A DNA stretch of 64,000 nt from Dechloromonas sp. UBA6271 (GCA_002440665.1 DJUX01000049.1:1-64000); one strand, 5' to 3'; shown: positions 26,726-35,672, numbered from the stretch's first letter. The notes: a model not told the origin generated them from the letters alone. Translations and numbers: made by a program.

Positions 26726-27460
26726 ATGATCGACACCCTCGTCCTCTACTGCCGCGCTGGCTTCGAAAAGGAATGCGCCGCCGAAATCTGCACCGCTGGC
26801 ACCGGCTGGTCTTCGCGCGCCAGCTGCTGTTCGCCCTGCCGCTGCTGACCGACCTGCCGGTCGGCGACTGCATCATGCCGCTGCTGGCTGCGGTCAACGC
26901 GCTGAAAGGGCCATTTTCCGAGTTCTGGCTGGAAACCGCCGACACCAACGAAGCCAAGGAACTCTCCGGCTTAATCAAGAAATTCGAGAAACCCTTTCGC
27001 AGCGTGCTCGAGAAAGCCGGCAAGCTGCCGCGCAAGCAGCCCGAACTGCCGCGCCTGCATCTGTTCTTCCTCGGCTCGGCCGCCGCTTACGTCGCCTTTT
27101 CGCTCCCCGGAAACTCCTCGACCTGGCCGCTCGGCATCCCACGCTTGCCCATGCCGCGCGCCGCGCCGTCGCGCTCGACGCTGAAACCGGCCGAAGCCTT
27201 CATGGAATTCGTCGGCGACCGCAACGCCGAGGAACGGCTGCGCGCCAGACAAACCGCCGTCGACCTTGGCGCTGCGCCCGGCGCCCGGCGGCTGGACCTG
27301 GCAACTGGCGCAGCGCGAAATCCACGTTGCCGCGGTCGACAACGGCCCTATGGACAAAACGCTGATGGAAGGCGGCATCAAGGCAACGCTCCGTTTCTAG
27401 CAGCTCTACCACGACCGCGAAGAGGTGACCGGGCATATTCGGGCGATCAAGACGCGGTAG
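26726..27460 (+). pseudogene. rlmM: Decayed rlmM (23S rRNA 2'-O-ribose C2498 methyltransferase)
   Basis: Three separated pieces of RlmM can be read in order. Segment 1 (26726-about 26790) encodes MIDTLVLYCRAGFEKECAAE, the RlmM start. Segment 2, in another frame, continues with LVFARQLLFALPLL..., WLETADTNEAKELS, PSRSTLKPAEAFMEF and AVDLGAAPG. Segment 3, back in the first frame (about 27290-27460), encodes GGWTWQLAQREIHVAAVDNG, then a TAG at 27398, then QLYHDREEVTGHIRAIKTR and the natural stop. Lesions: roughly 40-45 codons missing after segment 1 with a frame change; a 7-bp tandem duplication (GCCCGGC twice, 27276-27289) inside the SAM-binding motif; and roughly 110 codons missing at 27400. 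The product cannot be an active methyltransferase. Confidence 0.88.
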
Positions 27461-27462
27461 CG

Positions 27463-27468
27463 TATAAT
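27463..27468 (+). promoter_or_regulatory. -10 element very close to the rhlE start
   Basis: A perfect TATAAT ends 8 bases before the rhlE ATG (27477). If used, transcription would start at or within a couple of bases of the ATG. No ribosome site precedes that ATG. Confidence 0.5.
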
Positions 27469-27476
27469 GCTGCCCC

Positions 27477-28982
27477 ATGTCTGAAATCAATACGTTAGCT
27501 GGCGACGCTGCCAGCACACCGGCTGCCGAAGCAGCGCCCGAAATCACCTTTGCCGACCTCGGCCTGGCGCCTGAACTGCTGCGCGCCGTCCTCGACGAAG
27601 GCTACACCAAGCCGACGCCGATCCAGGCCCAGGCCATTCCGCTCGTCATCAGCGGCAAGGACATCATGGGCGGCGCCCAGACCGGCACCGGCAAGACGGC
27701 CGCTTTCACGCTGCCCATCCTGCAGCGCATCCTGCCCTTCGCCAGCAGCAGTCCTTCGCCGGCCAAGCACCCGGTGCGTGCCCTGATCCTCGCGCCGACC
27801 CGCGAACTGGCATTGCAGGTCTTCGAATCGGTCAAGTCGTACAGCAAGCACACGCCGATTCGCGCCATGTGCGCCTTCGGCGGCGTCGACATCAAACCGC
27901 AGATCGCCGAACTGAAAAAGGGCGTCGAAATCCTCGTCGCCACCCCGGGCCGCCTGCTCGACCACGTCGAGAACAAGAGCGTCAGCTTCAACTCGGTACA
28001 GGCGCTGGTCCTCGACGAAGCTGACCGCATGCTCGACATGGGCTTCATCCCCGACGTCACGCGCATCCTCAAGATGCTGCCGGCGCAGCGCCAGAGCCTG
28101 CTGTTCTCGGCCACCTTCTCGGAAGAAATCAAGCGGCTGGCCGACACGATGCTGCAATCGCCGGTGCTGATCGAAGTCGCCCGCCGCAATCAGGTATCCG
28201 AAACCATTACCCATCGGGTGCACCCGGTCTCGGAATTCGGCAAGCGCAACCTGCTGATCAAGCTGCTGAAATCCAGCGAGATCAACCAGTGTCTGGTCTT
28301 CATGCGCACCAAGCAGGGCTGCTCGCGACTGACCCGCGAACTGCAGCGCGCCGGCATCCGCGCTGACGCCATTCACGGCGACAAGAGCCAGCTCGAACGC
28401 ATCAAGGCGCTCGACGACTTCAAGAACGGCACGACGATCGCCCTGGTCGCCACCGACGTCGCGGCGCGCGGTCTGGACATCGACGACCTGCCGCACGTCA
28501 TCAATTACGAACTGCCGCACACGCCGGAAGACTACGTGCACCGCATCGGCCGCACCGGCCGCGCGGGCAAGACCGGTAATGCCATTTCACTGGTCAGCGC
28601 GCACGAAGTCGGCTATCTGGTCGATATCGAAAAGCTGATCAAGCGGCCGATCGAGCAGGTCGAGGTCGCCGGTTTCGAGCCGGAGCCGGAATACGAATAC
28701 CCCCCCGGCAACAAGAAGAAACGAGGCGCACCGCCGGTCAAGGCCCCGGTCGCCCAGCGCCCGGGGCGTTCGGAACGCCCGGAGCGCAGCGAACGGCGTG
28801 AAAGTCGGCCACCGCGCCGCGGCCAGATGATCGCGGCGGATGGCTTCGATTTCAGCAAGCCTTACGAGGATAACTCGCCGCGCGGCGAAGTGCCGGATTC
28901 ACCGCAGGCGCCGGCCAAGCCGGACCCGCACAAGCCGAAACGCGTCGTCGCGGCGCTGCTCGGCGGCCTCGGCAAGCGCTGA
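27477..28982 (+). CDS. rhlE: DEAD-box RNA helicase, RhlE type
   Basis: The 501-residue helicase shows the Q motif (ITFADLGLAPELLRAVLDEG, then PTPIQAQAIP), motif I AQTGTGKT (about residues 67-74), Ia PTRELALQV, II VLDEADRMLDMGF, III SATFS, and C-terminal motifs IV-VI (LVFMRTKQGC; ATDVAARGLDI; YVHRIGRTGRAG). A low-complexity basic tail, rich in Arg, Pro and Lys (RPGRSERPERSERRESRPPR), follows, as in RhlE-type helicases that act on ribosome assembly and mRNA decay. The ATG at 27477 lacks a ribosome site. It lies directly behind the rlmM pseudogene. Confidence 0.93.
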   Translation: MSEINTLAGDAASTPAAEAAPEITFADLGLAPELLRAVLDEGYTKPTPIQAQAIPLVISGKDIMGGAQTGTGKTAAFTLPILQRILPFASSSPSPAKHPVRALILAPTRELALQVFESVKSYSKHTPIRAMCAFGGVDIKPQIAELKKGVEILVATPGRLLDHVENKSVSFNSVQALVLDEADRMLDMGFIPDVTRILKMLPAQRQSLLFSATFSEEIKRLADTMLQSPVLIEVARRNQVSETITHRVHPVSEFGKRNLLIKLLKSSEINQCLVFMRTKQGCSRLTRELQRAGIRADAIHGDKSQLERIKALDDFKNGTTIALVATDVAARGLDIDDLPHVINYELPHTPEDYVHRIGRTGRAGKTGNAISLVSAHEVGYLVDIEKLIKRPIEQVEVAGFEPEPEYEYPPGNKKKRGAPPVKAPVAQRPGRSERPERSERRESRPPRRGQMIAADGFDFSKPYEDNSPRGEVPDSPQAPAKPDPHKPKRVVAALLGGLGKR

Positions 28983-28984
28983 AA

Positions 28985-29776
28985 CTACTGCCGTGCCAGA
29001 CCCTTCACCGCCGGCGCGCCGGTGGCGGGCGGGATTTCCTTCACCTTGATGACGACCAGCGACACGTTGTCGCCAACGCCGCCCGAGCGTGCGCGCGCCT
29101 GCTCGATCAGGATTTCCGACGCCCGGCGCGCTGAATTCTCGGCGATGACCTGGGCCATTTCGGCTTCGTCGAAATAGGGCCACAGCCCATCTGAACACAG
29201 CATGAAGGCGTCGCCGTCGGTCAGGTCGTCGGCTTCGCCGAAGGCGAGCTTCGGGTCTTCCTTACCACCCAGCGAGGTAATCAGCACATTGCGGTTCGGG
29301 TGGGTCAAGGCTTCCTCGGGCGTGATGCGCCCGATCGCGATCAGGTGTTCGACATAGGAATGATCGACGCTGCGGAACAACATTTCTGCGCCACGGAAGC
29401 GATAGACCCGGCTGTCGCCGCAATGCCCCCAGGTCACTTTGCCGGGTTGCAGCAGGAGCATGGCCACCGTGCTGTGCGGATCCTTTTCATTGATGAAACG
29501 CGAGGCCCGGATCATCGAGTGCGCCTCGCGCATGCTGTTTTCGAGCAGGATGCGCGATGATTCAATCGCCGGCGCAAAATGTTCGAGGCTGGTCTTGGCC
29601 GTGTGCACCACCTGCTCGGCCGCCAGCGCGCCGCCGGCATACCCGCCCATGCCATCCGCCACTACCGCCAGAGCGACGCCGCGTTGCCGCGCATGCGGCA
29701 GGATCGCGACCCGATCCTGTTGTTCCTTGCGATCCCCCTGGTGCTGTGCCGCGCACGCGTCGACTGTGATGGACAT
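28985..29776 (-). CDS. PP2C-family serine/threonine protein phosphatase
   Basis: The 263-residue protein has the bacterial PP2C (PppA/Stp1-like) motifs: GDRKEQQDRVAI near the start (metal ligand), VADGMGGYAGGALAA (about residues 41-55), WGHCGDSRVYRFR, and near the end LCSDGLWPYF and GVGDNVSLVVIKV. The Asp residues that bind the two metals are all present. No membrane segment, so cytosolic. Such enzymes dephosphorylate Hanks-type kinase targets; no kinase gene is adjacent here. It is convergent with rhlE, with only 2 bases between the stops. Confidence 0.92.
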   Translation of the reverse strand: MSITVDACAAQHQGDRKEQQDRVAILPHARQRGVALAVVADGMGGYAGGALAAEQVVHTAKTSLEHFAPAIESSRILLENSMREAHSMIRASRFINEKDPHSTVAMLLLQPGKVTWGHCGDSRVYRFRGAEMLFRSVDHSYVEHLIAIGRITPEEALTHPNRNVLITSLGGKEDPKLAFGEADDLTDGDAFMLCSDGLWPYFDEAEMAQVIAENSARRASEILIEQARARSGGVGDNVSLVVIKVKEIPPATGAPAVKGLARQ

Positions 29777-29862
29777 TGCTTCTCCTTATCGGCCGGAAGA
29801 TTAGCACGAAAGGCATAAACGATGCAGGGGGTATATCTCCTCGGAGGCGCACGGCTGCGCCG

Positions 29863-31101
29863 TCAGGCCAGCACCTCGTCGATCAGCTCGATCCAGTGCC
29901 GCACCGGCAGCGCGCTGCCGGACTGCAGGTGGGTCAGGCAGCCAATATTGGCGGTGGCGACAGCCAGCGGCGAACCCGCCGTCAGCGCCGCCAGCTTGTT
30001 GTCGCGCAGGCGCAACGACAATTCCGGCTGGAGCAGCGCATAGGTGCCGGCCGAACCGCAGCACAGGTGGCCGTCGGCGAGCGGAACCAGGGCATAGCCC
30101 GCCGCCGTCAGCAATTCCTCGATGACACCGCGAATTTTCAGCCCGTGCTGCAGGGTGCACGGCGCGTGAAATGCCAGTTTGCCGCGCGCCGCCGGCGTTG
30201 CGGCGAGCTGTCCTTGCAAGCGCTCCCGCTCGGCAGCGAGAACCTCCGACGGGTCGCGGCACAGGGCGCTGATTTTGGCCGCTTTTTCGGCGTAGACCGC
30301 ATCATTCGCCAGCACATGCCCGTATTCCTTCACCTGCACACCGCAGCCGGAAGCGGTCACGACGATCGCCTCGATGCCCGCTTCCACGTGCGGCCACCAG
30401 GCGTCGATATTGCGCCGCATGTCGTCCTTCGCGTCTTTCTGGTCATTCAGGTGAAAACGCACGGCGCCGCAGCAACCGGCCTTGCTCTCCTCGAACAGTT
30501 CGATGCCCAGCCGGTCGAGCACGCGCGCCGTGGCGGCGTTGATGTTGGGCGCCAGCGCTGGCTGGACGCAACCGGCGAGCGCCAGCATGCGCCGGGCGTG
30601 CGCGGCTTTTTCCGGCCACGGCTTGGCGTTACCGGCCGCTTCCGGCGGCAACTTGTCGGCCAGACCGGAGGGTAGCAACGGGCGCAGCAACTGACCCAGC
30701 TTGACGGCCGAGCCGAAAATCCCCGGGCGCGTCAGCGCTTCACGCAGGACCCAGCGGGTCAGTGAGTCGCCACTCTTGCGCGGCAGTTTCTCCTCGACGA
30801 CCTGGCGCCCGATGTCGAGCAGATGGCTGTACTTGACCCCCGATGGACAGGTCGTCTCGCACGAACGGCAGGTGAGGCAGCGGTCGAGATGCAGGCGGGT
30901 CTTTTCGCTGACCGGCTTGCCCTCCAGCACCTGCTTGATCAGGTAGATGCGCCCGCGCGGCCCGTCGAGTTCGTCGCCGAGCAGCTGGTAGGTCGGGCAG
31001 GTGGCCGTGCAAAAACCACAATGCACACAACTGCGCAGAATGGCCTCGGCTTCCCGGCCGGCCGGGGTATCGCGGATGAAATCGGCAAGTCGGGTATCCA
31101 T
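29863..31101 (-). CDS. glcF: Glycolate dehydrogenase iron-sulfur subunit
   Basis: The 412-residue subunit has two N-terminal 4Fe-4S ferredoxin motifs, CVHCGFCTATCPTY (about residues 26-39) and CLTCRSCETTCPSG (about 75-88). Two CCG-type cysteine-rich domains follow (SKAGCCGAVRFH; LADGHLCCGSAGTYALLQ). This is the GlcF layout of the membrane-associated glycolate dehydrogenase that oxidises glycolate to glyoxylate. It is the last gene of hyi-gckA-glcD-glcE-glcF; its ATG overlaps the glcE stop by one base. Confidence 0.95.
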   Translation of the reverse strand: MDTRLADFIRDTPAGREAEAILRSCVHCGFCTATCPTYQLLGDELDGPRGRIYLIKQVLEGKPVSEKTRLHLDRCLTCRSCETTCPSGVKYSHLLDIGRQVVEEKLPRKSGDSLTRWVLREALTRPGIFGSAVKLGQLLRPLLPSGLADKLPPEAAGNAKPWPEKAAHARRMLALAGCVQPALAPNINAATARVLDRLGIELFEESKAGCCGAVRFHLNDQKDAKDDMRRNIDAWWPHVEAGIEAIVVTASGCGVQVKEYGHVLANDAVYAEKAAKISALCRDPSEVLAAERERLQGQLAATPAARGKLAFHAPCTLQHGLKIRGVIEELLTAAGYALVPLADGHLCCGSAGTYALLQPELSLRLRDNKLAALTAGSPLAVATANIGCLTHLQSGSALPVRHWIELIDEVLA

Positions 31102-32150
31102 CAGAACTCCGCGTAGAGACGGCCGGGGTTGAGGATGCCGCGTGGGTCGAAGCTTTTCTTCAGCCGGCGATGCAGCGCCAGCAAGGCCGGCGCCAGTGGC
31201 GCGAAAGCACCTTCCCGGCAGCGCAGCGACTCGGGCGCCCGGTACAGCACGGCATGGCCGCCGAGCCGGGCCGCCGCGCCGCGCATTGCCTCATGCTCGC
31301 CGGCATACCAGCGCAGCGCGCCGCCCCACTCGATGGCGCGCAGGCCTGCCAGACCCAGGGCCGGCGCAGTCGACGGCAGCGCCAGGCGCCACAGCAACTT
31401 TTCGGCGAAGGCCGGATGCGTCTGCTCGCGCACGGAAATCCAGTGTTTTTCGGCGTCGACCGCAACCAAGCCGCCCAGCTTGCCGCGCGCCGCTTCGACC
31501 GCTGCCCGCGCCCCCGAGAGGCGCAGCCAGAGCTGCCCTTCATGCCAGAACGAAGCGGAAATCGGCAGCGGCTGACCGCCCCACTGGTTGAGCCGGGTGA
31601 TCGCCTCGCCTTCGCCGATGTCGAAAACCAGCGTCTGTTCGGCCACCGGCTTCGGCAACACCTTGAGCGTCACCTCGGCGATCAGGCCCAGCGTGCCGAG
31701 ACTGCCAGCCAGCAGCCGCGAGACATCGTAGCCGGCGACGTTCTTCATGACCTGGCCCCCGAAATCGAGGACCTGGCCGGTACCGTCGATCAACCTGGCG
31801 CCCAGCATGAAATCGCGGACGGCGCCCGCCTGCTGCCGGCGTGGGCCGGAGAGACCGGCGGCAACGCAACCGCCGACCGTCGCACCGGAAAAATGCGGCG
31901 GCTCGAAGGCCAGCATCTGATTCTTTTCGGCCAGCGCCGCTTCGATCTCGGCGAGCGGCGTGCCGCATTTGGCGGTGATGTAAAGCTCGGTCGGTTCGTA
32001 GGCGACGATACCGCTGTAACCCGCAACATCAAGCAGCTCGCCGGCCAGCATGCCGCCGTAAAAATCCTTGCTGCCGGCGCCGCGGATGCGCAGCGGCGTG
32101 TGGCTTTCGTGCGCTGTCGTGATGACGGAAACGATGTCTTCCAGCGTCAT
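31101..32150 (-). CDS. glcE: Glycolate dehydrogenase FAD-binding subunit
   Basis: The 349-residue subunit has an FAD-binding PCMH/4 fold. RIRGAGSKDFYGG near the N terminus and FEPPHFSGATVGGCVAAGLS plus GPRRQQAGAVRDFMLGARL (about residues 82-120) are the flavin-contact segments, followed by DFGGQVMKNVAGYDVSRL. The C-terminal half is less conserved and ends HRRLKKSFDPRGILNPGRLY, typical of GlcE. It works with GlcD and GlcF. It overlaps both neighbours by one base (TGATG). A dispersed-motif copy lies at 31445-31467. Confidence 0.94.
   Translation of the reverse strand: MTLEDIVSVITTAHESHTPLRIRGAGSKDFYGGMLAGELLDVAGYSGIVAYEPTELYITAKCGTPLAEIEAALAEKNQMLAFEPPHFSGATVGGCVAAGLSGPRRQQAGAVRDFMLGARLIDGTGQVLDFGGQVMKNVAGYDVSRLLAGSLGTLGLIAEVTLKVLPKPVAEQTLVFDIGEGEAITRLNQWGGQPLPISASFWHEGQLWLRLSGARAAVEAARGKLGGLVAVDAEKHWISVREQTHPAFAEKLLWRLALPSTAPALGLAGLRAIEWGGALRWYAGEHEAMRGAAARLGGHAVLYRAPESLRCREGAFAPLAPALLALHRRLKKSFDPRGILNPGRLYAEF
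31445..31467 (+). repeat. Dispersed motif copy in glcE
   Basis: TTTTCGGCGTCGACCGCAAC, identical to the copy at 8479, within glcE and opposite to its coding strand. Confidence 0.7.
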
Positions 32151-33643
32151 CAGAAACGCTCCAGCTCGGGGAATTTCACGTCACCATGATGCACGTGCAT
32201 GCGCCCGTATTCGGCGCAGCGGTGCAGGCTGGGCACGGCCTTGCCGGGGTTGAGCAGGCCCGTTTCGTCGAAGGCCGTCTTGATGCGACGGAAGGCTTCC
32301 AGCTCCGGCGTCTTGTACTGCACGCACATCTGGTTGATCTTTTCGATGCCGACGCCGTGCTCGCCGGTGATCGAACCGCCGAGGGCCACCGAGAGTTCGA
32401 GAATCTCCGCGCCGAAGGCTTCCGCCCGCGCCCATTCGCCGGATTTGGCAGCGTCGTACATGATCAGCGGATGCAGGTTGCCGTCGCCGGCATGAAAGAC
32501 ATTGGCGCAGCGCAAACCGTATTTTTTCTCCATTTCGGCGATCGCCGACAGCATTTCAGCCAGCCGCTTGCGCGGAATCGTGCCGTCCATGCAGTAATAG
32601 TCCGGCGTGATGCGGCCGACGGCCGGGAAGGCGGCCTTGCGCCCAGCCCAGAAGCGCAGGCGCTCGGCTTCGGAGTGCGAAACGCGGATGTCGCGGGCGC
32701 CGGCAGTGGTCAGCACTTCGGTAACGCGGGTGATTTCCTCGGCGACTTCTTCCGGCGTGCCGTCCGCCTCGCAGAGCAGGATGGCCGCCGCGTTGAGGTC
32801 GTAGCCCGCCTTGACATAAGGCTCGACAGCGGCGGTCGCCGGCTTGTCCATCATCTCCAGCCCGGCCGGAATGATGCCGGCGGCAATGATCGCCGCCACC
32901 GCATCGCCGGCCCGGGCGACGTCGTCGAAGGAGGCCATCACCACCTGCGCCAGTTCCGGTTTCGGCACCAGTTTCACCGTGACCTCAGTGACAACGCCGA
33001 GCATGCCTTCCGAGCCGATGAGCAGCGCCAGCAGGTCGTAGCCGGGCGCATCCGGGGCTTCCGAGCCGATCTCGAAAACCTCGCCCTCGATGCTGACGAC
33101 GCGGATGCGCAGCACGTTGTGCACCGTCAGGCCGTACTTCAGGCAATGCACGCCGCCCGAATTTTCGGCGACGTTGCCGCCCAGCGTGCAGGCGATCTGC
33201 GACGAGGGGTCGGGCGCGTAGTAAAGGCCATAGGGCGCCGCCGCTTCCGACACCGCCAGGTTGCGCACGCCGGGCTGGACGATGGCGGTGCGGCGGTCGC
33301 GGTCAACCTGCAAAATCTTGTTAAAACGGGCCAGCGACAACACCACCCCCTGCGCATGCGGCATCGCCCCACCCGACAATCCGGTACCGGCACCGCGCGC
33401 CACCACCGGCACGCCGAGCTGGTGGCAGGTGCGCAGCACGTCGATCACCTGCCCCTCGCTTTCCGGCAGGCAGACGGCCAGCGGCAGTTCGCGGTAGGCG
33501 GTGAGGCCGTCGCACTCGTAGGGGCGCAGATCCTCGTCGTCGACCAGCAGGCAGTGCGCCGGCAGGATCAGCCCGAGCCGGGCAGCAAGCACCGTGCGGT
33601 CGGTGCGGAATTCGGGATCGGGTTTCATCATGGTGGTCTTCAT
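32150..33643 (-). CDS. glcD: Glycolate dehydrogenase catalytic flavoprotein subunit
   Basis: The 497-residue protein has the FAD-binding oxidase fold: VVARGAGTGLSGGAMPHAQG (about residues 79-98) and DPSSQIACTLGGNVAENSGG bind FAD, and KYGLTVHNVLRIRVVSIEGE follows. The C-terminal FAD-oxidase domain ends with NVFHAGDGNLHPLIMYD and GGSITGEHGVGIEKINQM, whose His residues belong to the active site in this family. It oxidises glycolate or D-lactate type 2-hydroxy acids. The ATG at 33643 overlaps the glycerate kinase stop by ATGA and is preferred to the two internal ATG codons. Confidence 0.96.
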   Translation of the reverse strand: MKTTMMKPDPEFRTDRTVLAARLGLILPAHCLLVDDEDLRPYECDGLTAYRELPLAVCLPESEGQVIDVLRTCHQLGVPVVARGAGTGLSGGAMPHAQGVVLSLARFNKILQVDRDRRTAIVQPGVRNLAVSEAAAPYGLYYAPDPSSQIACTLGGNVAENSGGVHCLKYGLTVHNVLRIRVVSIEGEVFEIGSEAPDAPGYDLLALLIGSEGMLGVVTEVTVKLVPKPELAQVVMASFDDVARAGDAVAAIIAAGIIPAGLEMMDKPATAAVEPYVKAGYDLNAAAILLCEADGTPEEVAEEITRVTEVLTTAGARDIRVSHSEAERLRFWAGRKAAFPAVGRITPDYYCMDGTIPRKRLAEMLSAIAEMEKKYGLRCANVFHAGDGNLHPLIMYDAAKSGEWARAEAFGAEILELSVALGGSITGEHGVGIEKINQMCVQYKTPELEAFRRIKTAFDETGLLNPGKAVPSLHRCAEYGRMHVHHGDVKFPELERF

Positions 33644-34902
33644 TCTAATCCGACGAGGATGGCGCGAAAGTCGTTTACGTTGGTCCGTGTCGGGCCGGTC
33701 ACCAGCAGGTCGCCAAGTGCCGAAAAATAGCCCCAGGCATCGTTGGCGGCCATGAACCGGCGAATGTCGAGGCCCCGTTCGCGCGCCCGGCGCAGGCTGT
33801 CCGGCGCGATGAAGGCACCGGCATTGTCTTCGGAACCGTCGATGCCGTCGGTGTCTGCAGCCAGCGCGTGAATGCCCGACGCGCCGTCGAGGGCCAGCGC
33901 CAGGCCGAGCAGGAATTCCGTATTGCGCCCGCCGCGCCCCTCGCCTTTCAGCGTCACCGTCGTTTCGCCGCCGGACAGCAGCACGCACGGTTTTTTGGCC
34001 GGAAAACCGTGTCGACCGCAACTGACCGCCATGCCGGCCAGCGCCTTGCCTATTTCGCGCGCCTCGCCTTCGATGGCGTCGCCGAGGATCAGCGGCGTGA
34101 TGCCGAGTTGCTGCGCTGTGGCCGCGGCCGCTTCGAGCATCTGGCGCGGGCTGGCGATCAGGTGGAATTCGCTTTTCGCCAGACGCGGATCGCCCGGCTT
34201 CGGCGTTTCCAGTTCGCCGGACTGCAAGCGGGCGCGCAAGGCTTCCGGCAGCGCGATGCCGTAGAAATCGAGCACTTTCAGGGAATCGACCGCAGTCGTC
34301 GGGTCGCCGACCGTCGGGCCGGAAGCGATGACCGCCGGGTCGTCGCCCGGCACGTCGGAAATCGCCAGCGTCAGCACCGGAGCCGGCCAGGCGGCAAGCG
34401 CCAGCCGCCCGCCCTTGATCGCCGACAGATGTTTGCGCACACAGTTGATCTCGCCGATGCTGGCGCCGGACTTGAGCAGCGCCGAGGTAAGCACCCGCTT
34501 TTCGGCCAGCGTGACACCTTCGGCGGGTACCGCCAGCAGCGCCGAGCCGCCGCCGGAAATCAGGGCCAGCACGCGGTCGGTTGCGGTCAACCCGGAAATT
34601 TTGCCTAAAATGCGCGCCGCTGCCATTTCGCCCGCTGCATCCGGCACCGGATGCGCCGCCTCGACGATCTCGATGCGCTGGCACAGCACGCCGTGGCCGT
34701 AGCGCGTCACCACCAGCCCGTCGAGCGGCCCCGACCAGTGATCCTCGACCGCTCGCGCCATTGCCGCCGAGGCCTTGCCAGCGCCGATCACGATCAGCCG
34801 GCCGCCGTCATCCGGCGGCAGATGCGGCGGCACGCACAAGGCCGGATCGGCGGCCGCGATGGCGGCGTCCAACAGGCGGCGCAACACCTCGCGCGGATTC
34901 AT
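33640..34902 (-). CDS. Glycerate 2-kinase (MOFRL family)
   Basis: The 420-residue protein begins MNPREVLRRLLDAAIAAADP and shows the GckA/TtuD features: VIGAGKASAAMARAVEDHW (about residues 38-56), LALISGGGSALLAVPAEGVT (nucleotide-binding), and in the C-terminal MOFRL domain LLSGGETTVTLKGEGRGGRN and ALAADTDGIDGSEDNAGAF. The family was once annotated as hydroxypyruvate reductase, but characterised members phosphorylate D-glycerate at the 2-position. It overlaps hyi and glcD by ATGA. Motif copies lie at 34001-34022 and 34578-34601. Confidence 0.9.
   Translation of the reverse strand: MNPREVLRRLLDAAIAAADPALCVPPHLPPDDGGRLIVIGAGKASAAMARAVEDHWSGPLDGLVVTRYGHGVLCQRIEIVEAAHPVPDAAGEMAAARILGKISGLTATDRVLALISGGGSALLAVPAEGVTLAEKRVLTSALLKSGASIGEINCVRKHLSAIKGGRLALAAWPAPVLTLAISDVPGDDPAVIASGPTVGDPTTAVDSLKVLDFYGIALPEALRARLQSGELETPKPGDPRLAKSEFHLIASPRQMLEAAAATAQQLGITPLILGDAIEGEAREIGKALAGMAVSCGRHGFPAKKPCVLLSGGETTVTLKGEGRGGRNTEFLLGLALALDGASGIHALAADTDGIDGSEDNAGAFIAPDSLRRARERGLDIRRFMAANDAWGYFSALGDLLVTGPTRTNVNDFRAILVGLE
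34001..34022 (+). repeat. Dispersed motif copy in the glycerate kinase gene
   Basis: GGAAAACCGTGTCGACCGCA followed by ACTGACC. The core is intact; the prefix differs, and a T6 run lies 10 bases further upstream. Confidence 0.5.
34578..34601 (-). repeat. Second dispersed motif copy in the glycerate kinase gene
   Basis: Read on the minus strand: AAATTTCCGGGTTGACCGCA followed by ACCG. The core carries T at the variable position. It lies about 560 bases from the other copy, in opposite orientation. Confidence 0.55.
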
Positions 34903-35672
34903 TTCGGCAGCCAGCCGAGGCCGGCCTCGGTCGTCGTCAGCGGCCGGTATTCGCAACCGACCCAGCCGTCGTAACCGAGCCGGTCGAGCAGATCGAACAG
35001 GAAGGGGTAATTGATTTCGCCGCTGCCCGGCTCGTGGCGACCGGGGTTGTCGGCAATCTGGATGTGGCCGATGCGCTGGATGTTGGCCTCCAGCGTGCGC
35101 GCCAGATCGCCGGCGATGATCTGCGCGTGGTAGATGTCGTACTGCAGTTTCACATTGCTGCGGTCGACCGCCTCCAGCAGGCGAAAACCCTTGGCCACGT
35201 CGTCCAGCCAGAAGCCCGGCATGTCGATGCGGCTGTTGATCGGCTCGATCATGACCGTCGCGCCGATTGTCGCGAAGCGGTCGGCGGCGAATTGCAGGTT
35301 GGCGATATAGGTCGCTTCCAGCGCCGCCTCGCCGACACCCGCCGGCCGTAGGCCGGCCAGGCAATGCACGCGCTCGCAGTCGAGCACCATTGCGTAGTCC
35401 AGCGCCTGCTCGACGCTCTCGGCGAACTCGCCCTGGCGGTGCGGCAGGCAGGCCAGGCCGCGCTCGCCGGCCGCCCAGTCGCCGGGCTTGATGTTGAAAA
35501 GGACCTGTTCAAGATCGGCCGCCTTCAACCATTCCGCCGCGTCATGCGCCGGCCAGTCGTAGGGGAACAGGTATTCGACACCCCTGAAGCCGGCCGCCGC
35601 AGCTCGCTTGAAGCGCTCGGGAAACGGCGCCTCGGTAAACAGAAAACTCAGGTTGGCGGCGAACTTTGGCAT
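34899..35672 (-). CDS. hyi: Hydroxypyruvate isomerase
   Basis: The 257-residue TIM-barrel protein starts MPKFAANLSFLFTEAPFPER, the usual Hyi start; E. coli Hyi has 258 residues. EPINSRIDMPGFWL (about residues 142-155), VKLQYDIYHAQI and GEINYPFLFDLLDRLGYDGW with GCEY carry the metal-binding Glu/Asp/His/Glu residues. It interconverts hydroxypyruvate and tartronate semialdehyde. It heads the minus-strand operon and is divergent from the cobalamin adenosyltransferase gene. In enterobacteria it works with gcl and glxR, neither of which is here; an OtnI-like activity is an alternative. Confidence 0.92.
   Translation of the reverse strand: MPKFAANLSFLFTEAPFPERFKRAAAAGFRGVEYLFPYDWPAHDAAEWLKAADLEQVLFNIKPGDWAAGERGLACLPHRQGEFAESVEQALDYAMVLDCERVHCLAGLRPAGVGEAALEATYIANLQFAADRFATIGATVMIEPINSRIDMPGFWLDDVAKGFRLLEAVDRSNVKLQYDIYHAQIIAGDLARTLEANIQRIGHIQIADNPGRHEPGSGEINYPFLFDLLDRLGYDGWVGCEYRPLTTTEAGLGWLPK

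Noticed and set aside
26773..27498. 241-codon plus-strand frame as an independent gene
   Set aside because: Its middle matches RlmM, its ends are out-of-frame read-through, and it runs into the rhlE start. It is part of the rlmM pseudogene.
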